Positions 35,486 to 47,767 of a DNA stretch of 64,000 bases are shown one piece after another. A model generated the notes under the pieces. That model did not search any database. It had not been told where the DNA came from and saw only the letters and a program-made list of their open reading frames with translations. Origin of the DNA: Brachionus koreanus. Taxonomy: Eukaryota > Rotifera > Eurotatoria > Ploima > Brachionidae. The first letter of the stretch is position 1; each line of letters begins with the position of its first letter. The position numbers and the translations under genes were made by a program. The stretch covers positions 6,036-70,035 of the forward strand of contig PJRA01000428.1 of NCBI GenBank assembly GCA_016987375.1, written 5' to 3'.

Positions 35486-36807
35486 ACATGATTGATTTCG
35501 ATGAAAGGAATCAAATCATTCAGAAGCAGCCAAAACGATTGCATAAAAATTCACAGAATCACTACCTTAAATATAATAATATACAATCAACTTTCATTTA
35601 TTCAAACAACTCAAAAAAACAAATTCAATTCAATAATAACCCAAAGAAGGATGTTAAAGCATTAAACTTCATATTAGAAAAAAATGAATTTAGTAAATTA
35701 AATGACATGTTAGCATTTTACATCGAGAAATTAAAAATATTAGAGGCCCAAAACAGAACAATAAAAATACGATTGGAAATTCTCAGAAATAACGAAAAAG
35801 GTCAGGCAGTTCAAATTCAAGAGATGTACTTAGTAGAAATAGATAAAGCTAAAAAAGTATTAGATGATATCAAGTTGAAAGTATCTCAAAATGAAGCGAA
35901 TATAATGAAATCCAAAAATGATCTGCAATTATTTAAAATTAAAAGTACAGAAATTGAGAGTATTGCTAGTAATAACAAATGTAAAATAATCCAATTGCAA
36001 AATAACTTGTTAAACTGTGAAAAAGAAATTTCGTTTATGACAAGAAAATTAAATGACCTAAAGAAAGAAAGATGTGATTTAAAACAAAATTATGCTCTTT
36101 TAGTTAAGGAAATAACTTCAACATCTAACTATTTGGAACAAGAAGTTTCCAAAAGAATAGATCTGGAATATAAAAAGCATACTTTAGAACAAGAAATAAA
36201 GCTTTTGGAAACAAATCGGTATCAACAATTAAATGATTTACAAAAAGCAATATTTAATCAAAATTTTTTCGATTCTTATTATTACCATAAGAATTACCTT
36301 GTAAATAATTTGCAAAAAATGAGAGATGACCATCAACAGCACTATTTGAAAGAAGCAAGTATGTTAGAGGAATGTTATAATTCAAAAATTATCAAATCAA
36401 TAAGAAATTTTGAAAAAATAAGTTCAAAAAATAAACTTCCCAATAAACAATTAATTTTCCTAAAAGATGAAATTTGCCACTCAAAAGAAAGAATTATTAG
36501 ATTAAAATATGATAATATTTTGCTAGAAAATAAAATAAAAGATCTCGAGGATCAATTGAATCGCGAAAATGACCACAGTTTGATTTTAATGCGTAAAAAA
36601 GAAGAAGAAATTTCTCGTTTGAAAAACAATATTTGTGAAACAAATAAAGATTATGAAAAATTTATTTGTTATAAAAATAAATTAGAAAGAGAGATAAATA
36701 TGTTCAGAAATCTTTCTGACGACAATGGCATATTTAAAGGTAAAATTATATTCAACATTTATTTTTTAATTAAATATTTGTCAAATTTACTTAATTATTT
36801 AGAATAA
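35486..36807 (+). CDS. Intermediate-filament rod domain protein (long, lamin-type rod)
   Basis: If separate, it starts at the ATG at 35488. The rod runs from about residue 64 to 413 of that frame. It opens with the coil 1A signature LNDMLAFYIEKLKILEAQN (71-89; consensus LNDR.A.YI.KVR.LE..N) and closes with LEREINMFRNLSDDN (399-413; consensus L..EI..YRKLLEGEE, here weakened). About 345-350 residues of heptad coiled coil is the length of lamins and protostome cytoplasmic IFs, not the roughly 310 of vertebrate cytoplasmic IFs. No Ig-fold tail or CaaX box is visible. The exon ends either by read-through to the stop at 36805 (tail of hydrophobic residues) or at a GTAAAA donor (36740), spliced to 37059, which adds ARPVNDPMNKVTIVLWCYLYS. 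The base before ATG is preceded by a good acceptor (TTAATTAG), so it may be the C-terminal part of the PDZ gene. Confidence 0.75.
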
Positions 36808-38507
36808 ATCTAAGAAAATGAAAATATAAACAAAAAAGGAATTTTTAATGGTTATTTTCCATGGACCGAAAACAGATTCTTTAATTTATTTTAGATTTAA
36901 AAAAGTAATTTTTATCTATTTTTCAATGTAATTTACGTAATGCTAAATTTTTCTTAATAAAAAATAATACTGAATTTATTTTTATTTATTTATTTTTTAA
37001 TGGAAAAAAATTTAAAGAAAAAATAAAAAATTAACGAGAATTTTAATTTGTATTTCAGCTCGGCCGGTCAATGATCCAATGAATAAGGTCACAATCGTGC
37101 TGTGGTGTTATTTATATTCTTAACTTATTAAAAGCAGAATGGCTATTGCCAAATAGTGGAATGCATCAAATTTTTCGACCTGATAAAAGAAAATATTGAT
37201 ACAGATTGACTCATTATTTAAAATGGCGCACTGACTTAAAGCTGAATTTTCTTCAAACGCATATATTCATCAGTTTTGACTCAATATCATGAGATTAAGA
37301 TGATGAAAGACGATGCTGGTTTTATTGAAACAAAATTCGATGTGACAGTTTTAATTTGCGTGAACTCTTAATAGGCAAGCTAAAATAAATTAGCCAAGCT
37401 CTTAAATATCAAGACTAAATCCATTAAATTGAATCACTTTTTTTACAAAAATATACGTAATTTATATGAATTATGTAACTTGAAATCGTCAATAAGTTTA
37501 AAAATATTTAAAATTTCTATATTTTAAAAGCAACAAAAATTCTGAATTAAAATTTTTGACCATTAAAAAAAAGCTTAAAAATTAATCTTTTTATCTATGG
37601 TATAAAAATTAATGAAATTTTACAGTATCTTATAACATAAAATTATTAGTATTTTAAATATGGTTAATTATTGGAAAATTTCTAATTCCAATTAAAAAAA
37701 ATTATCATTTTTAACTGTTTTATTTTCCAAAAAAGTCGTTATCTTAAATTTAATTAAATTAGAAAATAAAGAAAAACATTTTATTTATGCATACATTACT
37801 TTATAGAAATTAACTGCATGCTACAGTCTCATTTTTACAGTTAAACAACTTTTTTTTTATTTAATTAATAGCCTAGAAATTTTGTTGTTGTGGTATTGCC
37901 AAATTTAATCCATCGTTTACTGATCAAAGTCTATGATTAAGTTATCAATAATATTTTAATAACTAGTTTAATAAAAATTTAATTTTTAAACAAGATTTTT
38001 AATATTAATTTAACTTTTTGTTTGTAAAAATAAAAAGCGAAATATTTTTTTAATTTTTTCTTGAATAATTTTGATGAAAGCTAATTTGCAAATTGGAGAA
38101 TCTTTAAAATATTGTAAAATTGAATAATTAAGTTAAAGAAATAGGTAAAAAAGTTTTGTCTTGACATATTGTTTTAGCCAGCGTTTTTTTATTATTTTCA
38201 AATGGAAAATCAAAGAATTAAATGAATATTCAATAGAGAAAAATGACTGATAAAAGAAATTTGATAAAAATTAATGATTTGATATAACAAAGCAGAGATA
38301 ATTATTAATAAAGATATGATATATTTTGCATTATCAAATACTTAAATTAATTTAAAAGATAATTAAAGAATTCTTTTAACATGATAAATAAAGCTAAAAT
38401 GATATCAATTTAACAAATTAATAGCATAATCGCTATAAAAAATTTGCTTTAAATATAACAAAGACAGTTCATAAAAATTATTTTAATTTGATATTCAAAA
38501 TTTCAAG
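36808..38507. other. Spacer; possible last IF exon and a decayed coding-like stretch
   Basis: A T-rich acceptor (TGTATTTCAG) at 37058 is followed by a short in-phase reading of 22 codons ending at TAA (about 37123), a candidate terminal exon of the IF gene. From about 37120 to 37370 the plus strand has protein-like pieces (NGYCQIVECIKFFDLIKENI, then EIKMMKDDAGFIETKFDVTV) interrupted by stops; I do not recognise them. The remainder is AT-rich with nothing recognised. Confidence 0.35.
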
Positions 38508-41500
38508 ATGAAAATTTACTTTTTCCTATCATCATATCTAATTATACTTCAAAATAATTGGTTTGCAAATACACAAACTTGCACATCATTTCCCTATGTT
38601 CCTGGTCCAAGTAAAAATTTATATTTCCATTTAAAAATTTTATTAGTCTTTAATTTAAATCAGCTCCAGCTCCTAATTTTCCCCAAAAATATTCTACCAG
38701 AGTTGAAGTAAATCAATTGGAAGATGATGCAACTTATGAGATGAGAGCTTATTATGATTATTCTAAAAAAAAAGCAGCTCTTGATCTAAAAGAGAATAAT
38801 ATTTGGAAGCGACTTATTTTTAACTATGAAACAGATGAAATATATTTATTAACTTGTAAGAATTTTAATTTTTTTAATTTTTAATAATTCAAAATGTTTA
38901 GCTCGACCAACTTTCGATGTGCCACTTGTACCGCCACCAGATGAACAGCCTCTTTATGAAACATCATGTGAAACTTATTCATTGAAAGAAAATTTATCAC
39001 TTAATTATTATTTTGGATACAGTGGGTTTTCTTATTTATATCCAAAATCAGCTAATACTTTTTTTCGTTTTGAACCAAATGTAAAATTTTCTAAAATGAA
39101 AAATTTTGTAGGATAATCAAGTGTTTATTATTTTAAAATTTTATCAAGTCAAGAAGTTATGAAGGAGAAGATAATGTAAGAGGTATTCTATGTGATGTTT
39201 ACGTTGGCTGTCAATACAATGAAGCTACTAAAGCAAATTATACCATAAAACATTATTTTTCAAGTTAGAATTTAATTGAAATTTTCTAAAAAACAAATTT
39301 GAAGCTTTATTTTTTTTATAGAGCCTAATATCACATTTCCCGGAAATAATAATACCTTTCCGCGAGTAATACTGAGAGCTAAATATTCAGGAATGGCTTT
39401 AAAATCAGATGGATCATTAAAAAAATTCACTAATACATTTGATTATCATGAATTTAGATTAGATTTTGACCGTGATGACGTTTTTCAAGTATAATTTCTT
39501 TTAAAATTTTATTTGATTGTATTAATTCTAATTGTGTCTATTTTTTGACTCCTGGCCGGGTCTATTGTGAAAATAGAAAAAAAGTTGGTGTAAAACCACC
39601 AGTTATAAACGGTAATTTAAAATTTTCGGAGGAAATTGTTTCCAAAGGCATAATATCTCATATTACGGTAATTATACATTTTAAAATTCATTTTAATATC
39701 AACCAAAATTATTTAAAACACAAATCTAATCATTTTAATTGCAACATGATAATAATGAGATGATTAAAATGCTCGAATAGCTCAAACACTTTGAAAGTTT
39801 AAATTTCAAATTCATAAGAATACAAATATCTAACCTCTTGAACATTAAAAGTTAGTGTATTTTTTAATTTAATTTAAGAATATCGAATTTGATGCACAGC
39901 TCCAAATAGTTCGTTATGAAACAAGAGACCGATTTGGCAATAACAGTGAAATAAGCTTTGATAAATATCCTCATATATTTGTGAATGACTTTACTATTGG
40001 AGTTTCATATATTAAAAATAAACATACTGGAAGATGCACTATTCAAACATTAGATCCATTTGCTTTTGCTTCTGATTCAAATTTTACTCAAGCTATGCTA
40101 GATTCTGGTAATGGCTATGCAATTAGAAGTAAATCAGCAGAAAGTTTGCTAGAACTTGATCTCGATTATATTTTTACTGGTCAACGAACTATTGATGGCA
40201 TAACTTCTGATATATTCATTGCAAAAAGTGATATTTCTAAAGGAATTTCAATCGTAAATGAATACGTTTTCTCTCCAGTAAGATAATTGAGTTTAAATTT
40301 TTACAAAACTATAAACAATATTTTAAGCAAAATTTTACTACTCAAACTGTTGGACAAAGAGAAAAAAATATACCCAAGCGACTAGCAAAGAAGTCCTTAA
40401 CAGTATGTCTAATTTACAACAATTTAAAAAAGTCTTATTTTTATTTTTAGTCAGATTTTTCATCGGTCTCTACATTTTATAATTTTGAAACCAATGAGAT
40501 TAATATTAGGAATTTTGATGTTACAAATTGCTACGCAGATGATTCAATAATTTCTTTCAAAATTGTTCTCAAGCCTCGATCAGGCAAGTAAAAATAATAA
40601 GAAAAAATTTTAAACTAAAAAATTGAGAGATTAATTAAGCAAAAGATAAATTCTTTTAATTCATAATTTTCAAATAAATAAAATCCTAAATTTTTATTTT
40701 TAGATATCTATCTTCAGATACTTAGAAGAATAAATTTGAATAAAGTCCTGCCTAGAAAAATTTATGTAGCCTTAGGAAACCTGACTGGAGAAATTTCTTT
40801 GAGATTTTCGATTCCAAGAGTAAGCTTCTTTCAATATTTTAATCAAAAATTTTATAACACTACGCGTTCAAAGGTAACGCTAACTGATGATGGCTATGTT
40901 TATGTACGTTCATCGATTTTACCAGGACCAGAACCATTGAGTAAAATTATCAAGATGAATTTTTATTCAAATTCTTTATTAAATATAAATAAGAATTGTT
41001 TAAATTATTTCCGAACAAACTTCTTACTTCTACTGGTTTTACATATTCTTCAAATGTTCAATCAGCAGAAGCATGTGCCTTGAAATGTTTAGCAAGTACA
41101 CAGTGCTTAAGTTTTGACTATAGTAATAGTTCAAAAGGATGCTATCTAAACAAAAAGCACTATAGCAATGGCACATTTTCTACCTTTACAACAACATATG
41201 ATCATTATTCTAGTAATAATTCTTATAAAATGGTAATGAAAAATTATTTAACCTTAATTAAAAAGGAAATTCTTTATTATATGTAAAATTTTCCGAAAAA
41301 TATATAGTTTGGAGTGACATGAGTTTAAAGTTCAATAATAACAGAACATCGATAGAAACCGAAGTGACAGATTTTGAGAATAATACCTACCCAATTGTTT
41401 TAGATGCTGTATCAATCGAAGAAGTAAAAAAAGATGAAAATCGTTTTGGATCAAGTAAACTAAAAATTCTCACTAATGAATATTCAAATGAATTAATTAA

Positions 41501-42561
41501 CTAATAAAATAGCTTTTTATCTTTCAAAATACAATTTGAAAAAACCGAATTTCAGATATAAAAAAAATAATGATGATTTGTATATTAAAACAAATATCGA
41601 CGATTGTGCTAAAAAATGTACAGAAGAAATCGGCTCTCCATGCAATTCTTTTCATTTTTGCTTTTTAACATCTGAATGCTTGTTGAATAAAAATGTAATA
41701 GATGATGAATCATCAGATTTTGAGCAGAATGACTACTGCGACATTTATGAAAGTAAAAAAAAATAAAAAAAAAATAAAATCTTTATTTATTTATTTCTAA
41801 AAAGAGGATTCATTGTCACACTATAGTTTTTTTAAAACGAAAGCCACAATTAATCCAAACGATAAAAAAATTAAATCAGTTCCAAGTCCTAATGAATGTG
41901 CAACAAAGTGTGATAATGAACTAGATATTCATTGTAGATCATTCAACTATTGTCCAAATACGAAAGAATGCTATTTAAGTGACAGACACTTGATTGATGG
42001 TTCAATCGAGAGCTCTTCAAATCTTTTATGCGATCATTATTCAAGTAAATTTATTTGTCTCAAATAATAGCTTAAATATTGTGCATATTGAATTTTAAAA
42101 AAAAAAGGAAAATATATATCAGACTTTAGTTATATTGATACAAATGAAATACCACTTAGTGGAGAAATTGTATTTAAAGATATGATAAATATTGATGTAT
42201 GTAGCTTTGAATGCATTAATGCAGATGGTTTCAATTGTAAATCATTTGACTACTGTCCTGATTCAAAAACATGTATTTTAAATAGTGGTCAAAAGCCAAT
42301 TGAATCAGCTATGCAAATTAACCAAAAAGATAAATGCGCACATTACAGACGTAACTCTTTATTTGAAATTTTGATTTTTTAAAGCTTTTTACAAAATTTT
42401 TAGGAGAATATTTCTTTGCTACTAGCTCTAAATCAGGATCATCAGATTTGTCAAAATCGGTATTGGCAGCGTTATCTATTATTTTTGGATTACTGAGTGT
42501 AGTTATAGGTGGAATAGCTAGCATACTTCTAATTAAAAAATATGGTCCAAAATCATTATAA
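38508..42561 (+). CDS. Secreted/type I membrane protein with four PAN/apple-like modules
   Basis: Sixteen exons give about 992 residues: 38508-38610, 38664-38855, 38902-39107, 39149-39263, 39322-39488, 39548-39667, 39879-40277, 40328-40402, 40451-40583, 40704-40940, 40994-41212, 41308-41454, 41513-41752, 41805-42044, 42123-42350, 42404-42561. All joins are in phase. A signal peptide (residues 1-22) precedes two or more beta-rich segments of unknown family. Exons 11, 13, 14 and 15 each encode a cysteine-rich PAN-like unit; examples are ACALKCLASTQCLSFDY, DCAKKCTEEIGSPCNSFHFC and ECATKCDNELDIHCRSFNYC. PAN modules bind proteins or glycans outside the cell. The last exon adds a helix (LAALSIIFGLLSVVIGGIAS) and a short basic tail (LLIKKYGPKSL), giving type I topology. 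Every PAN exon is bounded by phase-1 introns, the classic exon-shuffling pattern. Two introns are non-canonical: 39489-39547 ends in TG and 40584-40703 begins with GC. AATAAA lies at 42564. Confidence 0.85.
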
Positions 42562-45183
42562 AAAATAAACTCAAAAAGTTTTTTAAACAATTAATTTAAA
42601 ATGATTTCATATTGAAAAGCAATCTTAAGAAAATATGCTTAGTTTTATTTTTTAAATAAATAAATAAAAAAAAAAACTATTAATACTTAATATTTCTGAA
42701 CTAAATTATCGGAATTTTGAATGATGAAACTAAAAAAAATTAAAATGCCATCATTTTTTCATTACTAAAACATTTGATAAATACCCAAATGCTTTAAATT
42801 AAATTAAAGATCTCAAATGAATTGAAATTAATTTCATGATATGTTATTTAATCAATAAAGTATTTCGATCTGTCAAACAAATATAAATTGTTAAAATTAT
42901 TGGCTTAATTTTATGAAAAAAAAAATGAAAATTAAGTAGAGAACTTTTTTTTTACATACTTTTATTTTCAATAAGAAAATTGGATACAAACGATTGAAAA
43001 CTAGAAGCTATTTATCATTTAAATATTTGTTTATTTGATATTTGTTGAAAATATTAAATAGTTTAATTGATAAAATACTTATAGAAAATAATTATAAAGC
43101 TTTAATATCTTTTGTTTTATTATATGTTATTAGAATTCTAAGAAAAACTAAATCTTGATATAGAAATAACTTGAAGAGGGAATCATAAACAAATTTAAAG
43201 TATACTATTTCTAATTTATTGATTTTAAAATATCCAGTTAACTAGTTAGTTTTTTTTTCAATTAAATATGAAAAATTTTGTGATTTTGAATAATTTTTTT
43301 CAATATTTATAAAATATTGTTAAATTTAAAAAATTTTTATTCCTTCAATTTTAAGTTGCATTCATACTTATATTATAAATTAATTTAACATAGAAAAAAT
43401 GCCTTTGTATTACGGTAATTTTAAAAATATTTCAATTTTTTCTTCTATCTAATTTTGACTAGATTTTATTTTCTCAAAAGTAAAAGAATTATTGTAAATT
43501 TTCGGAAAAAAAAAATTGAATTTGAAAACTTAATTCATCTAGTCAAAAAAAAGACGAAGTTATCATAATTAACCTTTTGATCTTTAAAATCAGTAATGCT
43601 CTTTACTAGATACAACGTCATTGACCATTAACGAGAATTATTGTTCTTTTGGTTTCAAGTAATTCTTTATTTGGACACATTTTTAATAATCAGTAAATTA
43701 ATAGATTTAGTTATTTTGTTATTTTGCTATTATTTTTAAAATTTAATTAATTTTTTGGTTAAATAACTTTCAAATTACTGATGATAATAATTTTATTCTT
43801 TTATTCTATATAAAATTTATTCCAATATATTCCAAGTATGAATTTTTATCAAAACTTATTCAACAGTTATTTATTCTTAAAAGAATGTTACTTAAATCGC
43901 GGTTGAGAATAGTTTGCATTGTAGCTATGAAACAGCGTAATAACTTTCAAAAACACAATAAATTGAAAATAATCTTAGCTTGTTGTGATTTTAATTTGAA
44001 TTCTTTTTTAAATGGGCAAAAAACATTTTTACACAATGATTTTTAGACAAAGTAAAAAAATCTTAAATAATAAAACAAATATATTAGGTATTTAAATTTT
44101 TTTATCAAAAGAATAACTGAAGTGATTCATGTAAATAAATAAAAAAGCATATTCAAAATAATTTAATCGTAAAGAATATATCCTTTTTTTAAAATCGATT
44201 TTCTGTAGTTTTTAAATAAAATATTTAAAACTTCTGAACTTTTTAATTTTTGGTATTTGTTATTTAAGTTCTTTCAAAAATTTCACCAGTTTCAATTTAT
44301 CAAAAATTATGCTGTATAAGATTTTTTTTTCTCTTAAATTTTTTCTAATTGTTTATCAAAATTTTATTTTTTACATGCATATTTGGAATAAGTTTTAAAT
44401 TTATTTTTTTTAACGGAGTAACAATTTAATCCAAATTATATTATAATACCAAGTGTCAAACTCGTAATTTTTTTTAACGAAACCCAGAACTTGGGATTCA
44501 TTTTCAGTTTGAATTTAAATAAATAATTATTCATTAAACGCTAGAGAATTTAAGTTGTAAAAAAAAATGTTTCAATTCTTGCTTATTTAGTTAAAACTCA
44601 TTCGATACTTAAACACTTTTATATAGGTTCTATTTAGTCATAATATTAATTAATCTTGGGAGTTAATAGCGAAAAGCTTTCTCAAAACTCATTTTCTACA
44701 CTGTTTGAGATTTTTGAATTGTAACAAAGCAAATTGCATTCCTTTTTAGAAAATAAATATTATTCAAGCATTAATTCTTAATTGAAATCTAAATCAAACA
44801 AATGATAACTTGAGAAAACCCTCAAGTAAGATAATTTAAGTAAATTTTTATTTTTTTTTGTTTCATTCAATTCAAATCTATTCATTAGCTATTAATGAGA
44901 ATTAAATTTTAATTATGGGATATTTGTTATTTTTATATTAATTCTATTTTCTTTCTCAAACTGTTCAAAATTTAAAAAAACTCGATTATTAATTTTCAGG
45001 AAATTTATAGATAATTTATCTGTATGTTTAAGTGAAAATTTATTAAAAAATTGTTTGTTATTTAATTTTTTTTAATATCCTTTTTAAAATTTCCTTTTTT
45101 TTTTTTATATTAAAAACTTTATCTGCTACAATTTAGAAAAGTATTCTACACTTCATATTGATATGTTATAAAGTTAGTTAAAA
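42562..45183. other. 2.6-kb AT-rich spacer
   Basis: After the AATAAA at 42564 I see only AT-rich sequence with short trivial frames. The final 100 bases before 45184 would hold the innexin 5' UTR. Confidence 0.5.
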
Positions 45184-46725
45184 ATGTATTTTATATTCGA
45201 ATTTTTGTTTCAACTAATAATAAGCCATGACCGCAACGACTCATGTGACGATTTTGTCGATCGCCTAAATCGAAAATACACTGTTGTAATAATTTTGGCG
45301 TGTGTAACAGTTTTGACTTCAAAACAGTATATTGGGGAACCTTTGGCATGTTTTTGTCCAGCTCACTTTACTGGTGCCCATGTTGAATACACAAATAATA
45401 TTTGTTGGATATCGCGATCATTTTTTGTGCCTATTGAATCAGTTTCGAACAATGATGACATTAAGATAACATATTCTAGTCAATTGAATTTTAAATTAAG
45501 CGATGATCACAAATTTCACAATACTTCTCACATGAAATTTTTAAAAATCGAAAATATAATTACTTATTACCCTTTCTTATTGCTAATTCAAGCAATTTTA
45601 TTCTATTTTCCTTTTTTCTGCTGGAATAATATTGTCAAAAAATCAGTTTATGACATAACCACATTGATTAGTTTGGCTTTTGATTCTCAAAAATGTCGAA
45701 ATCAAATAGAAAAAGAAATTTTACTAAAGTATTTGGTAAAACATTTAGATAGAACAAACGAATACTATACCAAGTGTGATTTCAAAAATTTTAAATTGAA
45801 TTCACGAAATCAAAAACATGATTATGAAAAATTTTCTTTTGTAAATAAAATTAATATTTTTGAACGATTCACTGGCATTTTTTCAGCCAAAAAAAAAATA
45901 GACTCTTGTTGTATCAGCCAGAATAATGTGGAAAAAAGCTCTTTATCAAAAAAAAACTTTAAGATAGGCTTATTTAGCATCTACTTGATCATTAAAATAT
46001 TATATATTATAAATTGCTTTGGACAGTTCTTAATTTTAAACATTTTTATATTTGGAGAAACAAACTCTAATGAATTTCTTCATGAAAATCAGCGAAAGGA
46101 CATCACATATAGAACTAATTCTAACATAATAAAGGGATTTTTGTTCGGATTTAACACAATTACTAATTTAATCGAAAATGGTCGCTTATTTAGTCAACAA
46201 AATAGATTGATCATGTTTCACACAGTTGTTTTTTGTGATTTTAAAATTAGAATGCTTGGCGATCGAATCCATCGACACACAGTACAATGTGTTGTTCCAG
46301 TCAATATCTTTACAGAGAAAATATTTACCATTCTATGGTTTTGGTTTTTTATATTAAATTTGCTTAACACTTACAATTTAATCAAATGGACCAGCTATTA
46401 TTTTTCAAATAAAATAAAATTTAATTTTTTAAAAAGGCATCTTATGCATTCAAATCAATCGTCACTCAATGGAATTTCAATCAAGAAAGGTAAATTTAAA
46501 AGAGGATTATACACATTTTTATTTCCAAGTGATTTCACAAGAAACAATTTCGAAATTGAGATAATCGAGCAAATGACTAAAAACTATTTACTGGCAGATA
46601 ATATTTTTATTATCAAATTAATTTCACAAAACACTAATGAAATTACAACACGAGAACTAGTTACTCTATTGATTGAGAATTTAAAGAAAAAATGCTTTAT
46701 TCTATGTGATGAAAATACGGTATAA
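45184..46725 (+). CDS. Innexin (gap-junction channel subunit)
   Basis: A single exon of 513 residues with the innexin layout: cytoplasmic N-terminus with DDFVDRLNRKYTV, membrane helix 1 (about 32-48), extracellular loop 1 containing the signature KQYIGEPLACFCPAHF (consensus YVGDPI.CW.P) with C56, C58 and C74, helix 2 (about 127-147), a long cytoplasmic loop, helix 3 (263-291), loop 2 with CDFKIRMLGDRIHRHTVQC (C351 and C369), and helix 4 (378-400) containing ILWFWF. Innexins form invertebrate gap junctions and hemichannels. The ATG at 45184 gives a somewhat longer N-terminus than usual. The helix-2 motif, usually YYQWV, reads YYPFL here. The tail is about 110 residues, Lys-rich at its start. 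AATAAA is near 46754. Confidence 0.95.
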   Translation: MYFIFEFLFQLIISHDRNDSCDDFVDRLNRKYTVVIILACVTVLTSKQYIGEPLACFCPAHFTGAHVEYTNNICWISRSFFVPIESVSNNDDIKITYSSQLNFKLSDDHKFHNTSHMKFLKIENIITYYPFLLLIQAILFYFPFFCWNNIVKKSVYDITTLISLAFDSQKCRNQIEKEILLKYLVKHLDRTNEYYTKCDFKNFKLNSRNQKHDYEKFSFVNKINIFERFTGIFSAKKKIDSCCISQNNVEKSSLSKKNFKIGLFSIYLIIKILYIINCFGQFLILNIFIFGETNSNEFLHENQRKDITYRTNSNIIKGFLFGFNTITNLIENGRLFSQQNRLIMFHTVVFCDFKIRMLGDRIHRHTVQCVVPVNIFTEKIFTILWFWFFILNLLNTYNLIKWTSYYFSNKIKFNFLKRHLMHSNQSSLNGISIKKGKFKRGLYTFLFPSDFTRNNFEIEIIEQMTKNYLLADNIFIIKLISQNTNEITTRELVTLLIENLKKKCFILCDENTV

Positions 46726-47321
46726 AAAATATGCTTATTTATTTTTTTTAGAAAATAAAATATTTTTTGAATTATAATTTTAAATGAAAAAAAATACACA
46801 TGTTTCAATTTACTTTAATATTTCGACTAGCCAAATTGTTTAGAGAGACAATATAAATAAGTTAAAATTTCTGAAAATATTAAATTTTTTTATTTAGTTC
46901 TTTTTAAATTTTATTTTTATCCTTTTCAGTTTTCTCATGTTTGAACCTTCTTCTAAGCACTTTTCAAGCGACAAAATGTTATGAATTGACTTTGACTTTA
47001 TGAATTTTGAAAAAAACTTACTTTTGGCTTGAAAATAAAATAGATTATAAATTTATAGAAAAGTTTGCAAATTGAGTGCCAGTGTTGAATGGCGCTAGCT
47101 ACGGATAAAATATTTTTTTATTTTCTAGACTTTTATTCTAAAAAAATTAATTAAGTTCTTACCATAGTCTATAGAATTAACAAAAACGCCCCATATTCCG
47201 TTTTTGATCTAAATTCACTTAATTAATATATCTTGCCTCTTCGACTAAAAATTCGTAATCTTTAACCAAAAACACTTACTACCATTCAACACTGGAACTC
47301 AAAGGATAAATAGGACATAAC

Positions 47322-47545
47322 CAAGGTTTAACTTCTACCAAACCGAGTAGTGAACAATTGGAATGCGCTGCCGACGTCGATTGTCACAGCAAGTTCAACC
47401 AATCAGTTCAAAAACAGATTGGACAATGTCGGTAGAAACAAAAAAAACGAAAAGTCTACTAAAGCGGGATTACGTTAGTCTTCCTGCTTTGTCAGTTTAG
47501 TTAAACTAAACTTGACCGTAGAATATTAACTATTATTATTATAAG
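47322..47545 (+). mobile_element. 5'-truncated LINE 3' end, copy 3
   Basis: The C-terminal RT signature survives: RFNFY, then after a one-base shift NRVVNNWNALPTSIVTASST and NQFKNRLDNVGRNKKNEKST, ending AGLR and a stop at about 47479. The 3' UTR follows with AGCGGGATTACGTTAGTC, TTCCTGCT, AACTTGACCGTAGAATATTA and a short (ATT)n tail. This copy preserves the NRVVN motif that copy 1 (3.4 kb) has lost, while copy 1 preserves the preceding RT segment; they are overlapping parts of one family. Confidence 0.85.
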
Positions 47546-47767
47546 GTACAAGAGTATTGAAACTATTTTTTAGAGTTTATTTTTTGCACTTTACTTAACA
47601 AAGCTCTCTGGATTGCTTAATTAATTTTCTTGAAAGTGATATATAAACAAAAAATTGATACATTCAGACCATATTTTAAATTAATTTCTATTTCCTTTTT
47701 TAAAAATAAAACTTAAATTTTTACTTATTGAATTAACACCTGTTGTTAATGACCTGTTCAAGTAACA

